Position numbers and translations under genes: made by a program. Positions 58,201 through 64,000 of a stretch of 64,000 nt of DNA are shown here, piece after piece. Below the pieces are notes generated by a model. The model was not told the DNA's origin. It was given only the letters and a program-made list of their open reading frames with translations, and did not search any database. Numbering within the stretch: the first letter of the stretch is position 1; each line of letters starts with the position of its first letter. Origin of the DNA: Holophagales bacterium (GTDB lineage Bacteria > Acidobacteriota > Thermoanaerobaculia > UBA5066); assembly GCA_016714815.1 (NCBI GenBank), contig JADKBZ010000005.1:186001-250000 (forward strand), given 5' to 3'.

Positions 58201-61200
58201 ATGCAGACCCTTCGTTCCTTCTCTGTACCGGGCATGCACTGCGCGAGCTGCCCACAGCTCATCACTGCTGTGCTCGAAGAGACGTCGGGCGTCGCGCGTG
58301 TGGAGGCGTCGCTCGCGGACAAGCGAGTCACTGTCGAGTTCGACGACGCGAGCGTCACAGAAGAGCGTCTCATTGCCGCAATCAAGCAGGCGGGGTACGA
58401 CGCCATGCCCGAGTCCACGACGGTGTCGGAGGTTCTGCCCGTTCAGGTAGCGCCTAGCAGTCTAGGAGGAACATTACAGGCAGTGAGCGCGGCGGCTCCC
58501 GTATCGACCGACGTGGCCGTCTTCACGATCGACGGTATGCACTGCACGAGCTGCGCCGGGCTCATCGAGCGTTCCCTGAAAAAGATTCCCGGCGTCAAGG
58601 AGGCGAACGTGAACTTCTCCGCCGAGAAGGCGCGCGTGATCTACGACCCCCGACAGGCGAGCGCTGAGGCCCTCAAGAGCGCCATCGATTCGACGGGGTA
58701 CCGCGGGACGGCGGTCGTTGCCGGTGAGGTCGTCGACGAGCGGAAGCGCCGCCAGGACGAGATCCGCGCCTGGACGCACAAGGTCGTCGCGGGCGCGCTC
58801 CTGTCGGCGCCACTCGTCCTCCTGATGCTCTATGACTTCCTTCCGGGTCGCCTGCCCTTCGAGCGCCTCGTCATGCCGTGGGCGGGAGTGGTGAGCTTCC
58901 TGCTCGCCACGCCGGTACAGTTCGTCGTGGCAGCCGGCTTCTTCCGCGGCGCGTGGTCGGCGTTGCGTATGCGCACCGCGAACATGGACACGCTCGTCGT
59001 GGTCGGTACGATGACGGCGTACATCTACAGCATCGCGGAGCTCCTGCGCTACGTCGCAGCCACGGGCTCTATCATCGGGCTGAATGGCATGAAGGTGCCG
59101 AACCTCTACTTCGAGGTCGCGGCCCTTCTCATCACCTTCATCTGTCTCGGGAAGCTCCTCGAAGCTCGTGCGAAGGGGAAGACGAGTGACGCCATCGCGA
59201 AGCTTATGAACCTCCAGCCGAAGACGGCACGGGTCGAGCGAAACGGTGCAACCGTCGATGTCCCTATTGAAGAGGTTGTCGCGGGAGATGTTGTCATCGT
59301 GCGACCGGGGGAGCAGGTCCCCGTCGACGGAACCGTCGTGCGCGGTGACTCGTCGATCGACGAGTCCATGCTCACGGGCGAGAGCCTTCCCGTAGAGAAG
59401 CACGCGGGCGACACAGTCTTCTCGGGGACGGTGAATGGGACTGGCTCGATTGCATTCACCGCCACGAAGGTCGGAACGGATACGGCGCTGGCGCGGATTA
59501 TTCGTCTCGTCGAAGAGGCTCAGGGATCGAAGGCCTCTATTCAGAATCTCGCCGATACCGTCTCGGCATTCTTCGTGCCGGCAGTCATCGTCGTCGCGCT
59601 CCTCACGTTCGTGACGTGGTACTTCCTGCTTGGAGCGAGCTTCGAGTACGCCCTCCTTACCTTCGTTGGAGTTATCGTCATCGCGTGCCCGTGCGCCCTC
59701 GGCCTGGCCACACCCACCGCCATCATGGTCGGGACCGGCCGAGGCGCGGAGCTCGGCATCCTCGTGAAGGGCGGCGAGCCCCTCGAGACTGCCTGCCGCG
59801 TGAATACCGTGGCGTTCGACAAGACGGGCACGATCACTCGCGGGAAGCCCGAGGTGACGGACATCCTCACCATGGATGCGCAGTGGAACGACGCCGAGCT
59901 CCTGCGAATCGCCGCGTCCATCGAGCAGCAGTCTGAGCATCCACTCGCGGGCGCGATCGTGGCTCGGGCGAAGGAGCGCGGCCTGCCGCTCTCGACTCCG
60001 TCCTCATTCCGGGCCGTCCCAGGGAAGGGTGTGCGCGCCACGCTAGGCAGCGACGAGATCCTCTTCGGGAATCGCACGCTCATGGCGGAGTCCGGCATCG
60101 TCCTTGCCGACGCCCGCCCTCTCGAGCAGCTCGAGACGAACGGGAAGACCGCAATGCTTCTCGCGATCGGAGGACGGCTCGCGGGCATCATCGCCGTCGC
60201 CGACCCCGTGAAGGAGTCGTCCGCGGAAGCGATTCGCGAACTGAAGGGCCTTGGCCTCCACCTCGTTATGATCACGGGGGACAACCGTCGCACCGCGGAG
60301 GCGATCGCGCGACAGGTAGGCATCGACGACGTGAAGGCGGAGGTCCTGCCGGACCAGAAAGCAGCAGCCGTTCGCGAACTCCAGCAGGGCTGGCGTGTGG
60401 TCGCGATGGTCGGCGACGGCGTGAACGACTCCCCCGCCCTCGCCCAGGCGAACCTCGGAATCGCCATGGGTTCCGGGGCGGACGTCGCAATGGAGGCCGG
60501 CGGCATCGTCCTCATGAAGAGCGATCTTCGCGACGTCGCGACCGCGATTCGTCTCAGCCGCGCGACTGTGGCGAAGATCAAGCAGAACCTCTTCTTTGCA
60601 CTCTTCTACAACATCCTCGGCATCCCTGTCGCGGCGCGTCTCTTCGCCGCCTGGGGCCTCACGCTGCGCCCGGAGCTCGCAGGCCTCGCCATGGCGCTCA
60701 GCTCCGTATCCGTCGTGGCGAATGCGCTCCTGCTGAAGCGCTTCCGCCCCCGCAAGCTCAATCTCCTATCGAGCGTCGCCCCAGTGCTCATGGGCGTCGC
60801 GTTCCTCGCACTGTTCGCCCAATTCTCCCAGCTCTCAGCGTCCCTTGGCGGTAGTTCACTCGCGTCGAGCGTGGCACCCGCGGTGCGTGCAACCGCTGAG
60901 GATCTCCTCGCCGGCAAGACGGCGAAGATCTCGCTCTCACCTGATGGCCTCCCCCTCATTACGGTCGGCGTGCAGGAGATCCCGGCGAACGTACGGGTTG
61001 CTGAGGGGAAAGCGGATCTTAGCCCGAAGACGCTCGTCGTCGGCAGCGACGTCGCGGCTGCGATGCGCCGCGAACGACTGTTCACTGACGTGGGCGACGG
61101 CCTCGCCTGGCCCGGGCTCGGGCTTGTGCGAATCGGCGGCATCCTCGCGCCGACGGGGACGTTCCTCGACCAGGCGCACATCGTCTCCCTCACGGAGCTC

Positions 61201-62076
61201 CCTGGGGTCGACGGTAAGCCCGACCTTCTCTTCCGCCAGGAGCCTTTTGGCGAGATTCTCCCAATCTACCTCCTCGATTCTTCCAACACGCCGTCGGTAC
61301 TCGCGAACGACCTCACACCTCAGCGCGGAGCGATCACGTTCGATGACGGTTCCCAGGCGCTGCCCGTGAGTGTCGGCTATGACGCTGCTAGAATGATGCG
61401 GGCGTCAGGAATGACACCAGCCCTGCGAGGCCGCTTCGACCTCATGGGTATTCCGGTGGTTACCGTGTCGCTACCGAAAGCGACGATGACAGCCTACGAC
61501 ATGATGGCGTTCGTCCCACGGGCATACGCGACAATGACGCCGAAGGCTATGGGAGCGGGCGACGGCAGCACCCAAGAGCCTTCGGCGATGGATGCCGTAC
61601 CCGTGAGTGAAACGGCGCTTCAATCGGTATGGAGCTTGGAAACGGACACCTTCCCGAACGCGCTCGCGGTCCTGCGCTTCACTCCTCCGCGATCCCCAGA
61701 CGAAACCTCCCGCTCAGACCGACGGAGGTCCGCTTCTCGCACGAACGCCTCATTCACCTCTTCGTCGTTCGCAGCGACCTCTCCGTGTTCCGCCACGAGC
61801 ACCCGGAGTGGGAGACCGATAAGTGGAAGGGCGTGGCCTTCGTCCGGGAGTCTGGTACCTACGACGTGTACGCGGATGTCGTCACGGCAGATGGCAGAGC
61901 ACTCACGTACCACCGCACGATTACGGTTGAGGGTGGAGCAAGCGTTGGGCCGCTCCCGGGGCCGACTGCGGTTGCTACCGAAGACGCCGTTACGGGCAGT
62001 CTCACAGTCACGGGTAGTGCAGGAGAGCGAGAGCTTGCGATCCGGCTCACGGATGCGACGAGTGGCGCACCGTTGA
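58201..62076 (+). CDS. copA: Cu+ P1B-type ATPase with unusual C-terminal extension
   Basis: A Cu+-ATPase with two HMA domains (GMHCASC, Cys 14/17; GMHCTSC, Cys 115/118), TM6 IACPCALGLATP (CPC 496-498), FDKTGT (Asp 540), SEHPLAGAI, GDGVNDSPALA, and a normal TM7-TM8 ending near residue 850. An extra hydrophobic helix (SSVAPVLMGVAFLALFAQF, about 857-880) follows, then about 280 residues with no family I recognise. Near 61700 a one-base loss breaks the frame; corrected, it runs into the HxHP domain at 61629-62327, giving about 1375 residues. The codons after about 1165 of this frame are spurious. The HMA-like chaperone gene lies 13 bases upstream. Confidence 0.88.
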   Translation: MQTLRSFSVPGMHCASCPQLITAVLEETSGVARVEASLADKRVTVEFDDASVTEERLIAAIKQAGYDAMPESTTVSEVLPVQVAPSSLGGTLQAVSAAAPVSTDVAVFTIDGMHCTSCAGLIERSLKKIPGVKEANVNFSAEKARVIYDPRQASAEALKSAIDSTGYRGTAVVAGEVVDERKRRQDEIRAWTHKVVAGALLSAPLVLLMLYDFLPGRLPFERLVMPWAGVVSFLLATPVQFVVAAGFFRGAWSALRMRTANMDTLVVVGTMTAYIYSIAELLRYVAATGSIIGLNGMKVPNLYFEVAALLITFICLGKLLEARAKGKTSDAIAKLMNLQPKTARVERNGATVDVPIEEVVAGDVVIVRPGEQVPVDGTVVRGDSSIDESMLTGESLPVEKHAGDTVFSGTVNGTGSIAFTATKVGTDTALARIIRLVEEAQGSKASIQNLADTVSAFFVPAVIVVALLTFVTWYFLLGASFEYALLTFVGVIVIACPCALGLATPTAIMVGTGRGAELGILVKGGEPLETACRVNTVAFDKTGTITRGKPEVTDILTMDAQWNDAELLRIAASIEQQSEHPLAGAIVARAKERGLPLSTPSSFRAVPGKGVRATLGSDEILFGNRTLMAESGIVLADARPLEQLETNGKTAMLLAIGGRLAGIIAVADPVKESSAEAIRELKGLGLHLVMITGDNRRTAEAIARQVGIDDVKAEVLPDQKAAAVRELQQGWRVVAMVGDGVNDSPALAQANLGIAMGSGADVAMEAGGIVLMKSDLRDVATAIRLSRATVAKIKQNLFFALFYNILGIPVAARLFAAWGLTLRPELAGLAMALSSVSVVANALLLKRFRPRKLNLLSSVAPVLMGVAFLALFAQFSQLSASLGGSSLASSVAPAVRATAEDLLAGKTAKISLSPDGLPLITVGVQEIPANVRVAEGKADLSPKTLVVGSDVAAAMRRERLFTDVGDGLAWPGLGLVRIGGILAPTGTFLDQAHIVSLTELPGVDGKPDLLFRQEPFGEILPIYLLDSSNTPSVLANDLTPQRGAITFDDGSQALPVSVGYDAARMMRASGMTPALRGRFDLMGIPVVTVSLPKATMTAYDMMAFVPRAYATMTPKAMGAGDGSTQEPSAMDAVPVSETALQSVWSLETDTFPNALAVLRFTPPRSPDETSRSDRRRSASRTNASFTSSSFAATSPCSATSTRSGRPISGRAWPSSGSLVPTTCTRMSSRQMAEHSRTTARLRLRVEQALGRSRGRLRLLPKTPLRAVSQSRVVQESESLRSGSRMRRVAHR

Positions 62077-62327
62077 CGACGATCTCGCCATACCTCGGAG
62101 CCTTCGGGCACGCCGTCCTGCTTCGGCAGGACGACCGCTCGACGGTCCTCCACACTCACCCGGTGACCGAGACACGGCCCATCGATGGCATCGTCACGTT
62201 CCGCGCCGATGGGCTGACGGAGGGGCGGTACACCGCATTCGTCCAGAATCTTGTCGGCCAGGATATTGTCACGCTACCGTTCACATTTGATGTCACGACT
62301 GCGCTCGCTGGAGGGGAGACGAGGTGA
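61629..62327 (+). CDS. HxHP-type exported domain, C-terminal part of the second copper ATPase
   Basis: This frame overlaps the ATPase 3' end. Its first 30 codons are noise, but from about 61715 it encodes EVRFSHERLIHLFVVRSDLS, VFRHEHPEWETDKWKG and YDVYADVVTADGRAL, then a second beta domain (ELAIRLTDATSGAPLTTISP; FGHAVLLRQDDRSTVLHTHP). The same pair of domains occurs in the lipoprotein frames at 46523-47484. Conserved His residues suggest metal binding. It is most simply the C-terminus of the preceding ATPase after a one-base frameshift near 61700. Confidence 0.68.
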   Translation: MELGNGHLPERARGPALHSSAIPRRNLPLRPTEVRFSHERLIHLFVVRSDLSVFRHEHPEWETDKWKGVAFVRESGTYDVYADVVTADGRALTYHRTITVEGGASVGPLPGPTAVATEDAVTGSLTVTGSAGERELAIRLTDATSGAPLTTISPYLGAFGHAVLLRQDDRSTVLHTHPVTETRPIDGIVTFRADGLTEGRYTAFVQNLVGQDIVTLPFTFDVTTALAGGETR

Positions 62328-62430
62328 GCTGGCCGGCGTGATGGTGGATCGCCGCCCGTGAGGAGAGTGTAGGAGTGACGCCTTGTGGAGTACTCAGGCG
62401 AGAGCACGGCGCCGGACGAGTCGCTGCACG

Positions 62431-62463
62431 GACGCGCCACCCAGCGGCCCTGGGTGGCGCGTC
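62431..62463. terminator. Hairpin between convergent genes
   Basis: A perfect 14-bp inverted repeat, GACGCGCCACCCAG (62431-62444) and CTGGGTGGCGCGTC (62450-62463), with a five-base loop. It lies between the copper operon end (62327) and the convergent TraG-like gene (62482) and probably stops transcription in both directions; no long T-tract is seen. Confidence 0.6.
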
Positions 62464-62481
62464 ACCTCGGGCGCTCGGACG

Positions 62482-63300
62482 TCACTTCCCTTGGAGCTCG
62501 GCCTCCGCGCGTTTCGCGGCAGCGGATGGATCGGGGACCGTCGGCGCACGCATCGGCAGGGCCGGCTCCCCCTTCACACGGAGGAAGTACTTCTGGCGGG
62601 GGAGCCCGACCATGAGGCGACGGAGCTCCTTCTGCCGGCCCCCCTCCGAGAGCGCTGCGCCGGCAGCATCGACGAGGAGGTGCGGGTAGATCCAGTCGGC
62701 CTCCTCGTGGGACCGGAATATCGCCCACCACCAGGTGTTGAGCTGGAGGGTCCGGACCATCGGGCCAGGGAGCGCATTCGCCACGTCTCGCCCGCAGAAG
62801 ATGACGCCGAAGCCGACTGAGCGGAGCGTCCGCGCGGCCGTCGTCAGGGGCTCGACCAGCTCGCTCCCGCCGGCCAGGAGCGTCGGCGCCTCCTCGAGGA
62901 AGAGCAGCCCCGGACGCTTCGGGTCCCTGCGCGGCGCCCGGAGCAGAACGTCGGTTACCCGGTGCGCGGCGCGCTCCTTGCCGACGGACGCTGGCAGCGC
63001 CATCCCGGAGCCGTAGTTCCCGAGTGTGACCAGGGGAGAACCAGCGGGGAGGATGTTCCGGAGCGATCCAGGCGGGATGCCGATCGAGAGCCGTACCTCC
63101 GGAAACGACAGGTCATGCTGGAACCGCCGGAGGAGCGCGTCAGCGGTGGGCCGTGCCATATGGCGGTCGAGCTCCGCGAAGTAGTTCCAGAGGCCGGGCT
63201 CGGCGACGTCGGCGATGACCTTCGCTCGGAAAGCGGGGTCGGAGTAGAGCTTCGAGACCAGCCGGAGGTTCGGGGGAACCCTTTCTCCGTCAGCAGCCAC
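62482..63300 (-). CDS. TraG/VirD4-like ATPase, C-terminal part (frameshifted)
   Basis: A 272-codon frame continuing the next entry. True coding begins near 63276 with PPNLRLVSKLYSDPAFRAKV. It contains LLFLEEAPTLLAGGSELV (Walker B) and GFGVIFCGRDVANALPGPM, followed by MVRTLQLNTWWWAI, as in TraG/TraD coupling-protein-like ATPases that release DNA or drive conjugation. A missing C in the CCCCC tract (63272-63276, plus-strand GGGGG) splits the gene; with it restored the protein is about 470 residues. Its substrate cannot be told from sequence. Confidence 0.72.
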   Translation of the reverse strand: MAADGERVPPNLRLVSKLYSDPAFRAKVIADVAEPGLWNYFAELDRHMARPTADALLRRFQHDLSFPEVRLSIGIPPGSLRNILPAGSPLVTLGNYGSGMALPASVGKERAAHRVTDVLLRAPRRDPKRPGLLFLEEAPTLLAGGSELVEPLTTAARTLRSVGFGVIFCGRDVANALPGPMVRTLQLNTWWWAIFRSHEEADWIYPHLLVDAAGAALSEGGRQKELRRLMVGLPRQKYFLRVKGEPALPMRAPTVPDPSAAAKRAEAELQGK

Positions 63301-63896
63301 GAGAGCATGAACAGTGCCTGCTTCAGCGACTCGGTGTACGTCTGCGGGCTCGCCTGGACGGTGGCGTCGGTCCGGAGGTGCGCCAGGTAGGCGTTCGAGA
63401 CGATCCCCTCGGCGTTGTCGAACGGCGTGACGGAGGAGACCGCGTCGCGGGACCAGTCGATGACGCGGAACCGCCGCCGGATCGCCTCGCGAAGAGCCGT
63501 GTCGCCGCCGAGGTAGAGAGCCGCGAGGATCTGGCAGGTCAGGCTGTAGGTCTCGGTCTTGGGATCGACGAGCTCGATCTCCGCCTTGTCGCGGAGCGCC
63601 CGAGCGATCAGCTCGGTCAGGAGTCCGAGGAGAAACCGCGTCTTCCCAGACCCGGGCGCCCCGATGACGAGGGCGCTCTTGAGCGACGTGTCGCCCTTCA
63701 CCCGGACAATCTCGCCGGACGGAAGCCTGCCGAAAGTGAGGGCTCCCGGCCCAGCGAGCCGACCCCGGACCTCTTCCATGACCTCCGAGGAGGGCTTCAG
63801 CGGAGCAAGTTTCGGCAGCTCGGCGGTGACCGCATGCTCGTAAGCGCGCTTTCGCTCCCGGTGGAGGAGCGAGCCGACGATATCGAGGAGGTTCAC
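62955..63896 (-). CDS. TraG/VirD4-like ATPase, N-terminal part (frameshifted)
   Basis: The 5' portion (real coding to about 63277) starts at GTG 63896, overlapping the upstream stop as GTGA. Walker A is ALVIGAPGSGKTRFLLGLL (near residue 85), followed by EIELVDPKTETYSL and LKQALFMLSWLLTEKGFP, typical of DNA-pumping ATPases of the TraG/FtsK-HerA group. After the frameshift at 63272-63276 the frame becomes Ser/Arg-rich noise. It belongs with conjugation or mobilisation functions of the element. Confidence 0.72.
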   Translation of the reverse strand: MNLLDIVGSLLHRERKRAYEHAVTAELPKLAPLKPSSEVMEEVRGRLAGPGALTFGRLPSGEIVRVKGDTSLKSALVIGAPGSGKTRFLLGLLTELIARALRDKAEIELVDPKTETYSLTCQILAALYLGGDTALREAIRRRFRVIDWSRDAVSSVTPFDNAEGIVSNAYLAHLRTDATVQASPQTYTESLKQALFMLSWLLTEKGFPRTSGWSRSSTPTPLSERRSSPTSPSPASGTTSRSSTAIWHGPPLTRSSGGSSMTCRFRRYGSRSASRLDRSGTSSPLVLPWSHSGTTAPGWRCQRPSARSAPRTG

Positions 63897-64000
63897 GGTG
63901 TGCCTCCGAAGGGGCCGAAGGTTCTACCCGGCAAGACCGGCTTGGCCGCCTTCGGGTCGACGACCTTCTTCCCGGCCGCCTTCCGGTCGACGTAGTCCGC
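63893..64000 (-). CDS. Partial gene running off the window edge
   Basis: The C-terminal 35 residues of a minus-strand gene (DYVDRKAAGKKVVDPKAAKP, then VLPGRTFGPFGGTP) ending at a TGA that overlaps the GTG start of the TraG-like gene. The Lys/Ala/Pro tail is not diagnostic. The tight coupling suggests it is part of the same mobility operon. Confidence 0.5.
   Translation of the reverse strand, partial: ADYVDRKAAGKKVVDPKAAKPVLPGRTFGPFGGTP

Overview
The window reads as a high-GC bacterial chromosome (positions 1 to about 39.1 kb) carrying an integrated accessory element (about 39.2 kb to the right edge). The core holds recR, dnaX, nadA, tadA, an SRP RNA, two tRNA-Ser genes, an MglA/MglB polarity pair and a fructose-type PTS. 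With large secreted hydrolases this fits a Gram-negative-type organism such as an Acidobacteriota or deltaproteobacterial relative; that placement is inference. By eye the element is less GC-rich than the core.

Region 1 (1-3.5 kb) looks like part of an integron cassette array without a visible integrase. Small minus-strand genes (membrane protein, hydroxylaminobenzene-mutase-like protein, two VOC proteins, a secreted cupin) are interspersed with two clear 58-bp attC-like hairpins.

Region 2 (3.6-39 kb) is ordinary chromosome: SprT-like and CPBP-like proteins, a beta-hydroxyacid dehydrogenase, a double gamma-glutamyltransferase, a kinase-like P-loop protein, a SpoIIE-type phosphatase with nadA, a hydrolase, an exonuclease, mglB-mglA, dnaX-recR with the SRP RNA, a large membrane protein, tRNA-Ser(GGA), tRNA-Ser(CGA), tadA, two acyltransferases, a GH38 alpha-mannosidase beside an HPr-EI-IIA / IIB / IIC fructose PTS, an MgtE_N/CBS protein coupled to an Nramp-like transporter, and a Vgb-type beta-propeller protein.

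Region 3 (39.2-64 kb) begins at a 45-bp fragment of the 3' half of a tRNA-Arg, a typical attachment scar. It carries an RdgB/HAM1-like pyrophosphatase, a DUF4236 protein with an FtsK-gamma-like C-terminus, a replication-relaxation protein, a large serine recombinase and, at the right edge, a TraG/VirD4-like ATPase. Between these sits a copper island: an operon with Met-rich, DUF302, lipoprotein and CuA-type cupredoxin proteins; two Cu+ P-type ATPases; a CsoR-type regulator; an HMA-TauE/SafE-like-double-cupredoxin protein; and a CXXXC HMA-like chaperone.

The most interesting finding lies inside the copper island: a radical SAM/SPASM maturase followed by three tandem genes for 23-residue peptides. 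The leaders are identical, the C-terminal cores differ and all end in CX4C; each has a near-perfect Shine-Dalgarno sequence and the operon ends at a strong terminator. An 18-bp motif (ACCTNWGGTNNNGGT core) lies upstream of this operon and also in the copper-operon, copA and csoR promoter regions, which suggests a copper-regulated RiPP. An aminotransferase gene is divergent from one of these motifs.

Several genes carry single-base frameshifts, mostly at short G/C homopolymers (mglB, the copper lipoprotein, the HMA-TauE-cupredoxin protein, the second copper ATPase, the TraG-like ATPase), so some apparent splits are probably assembly indels.
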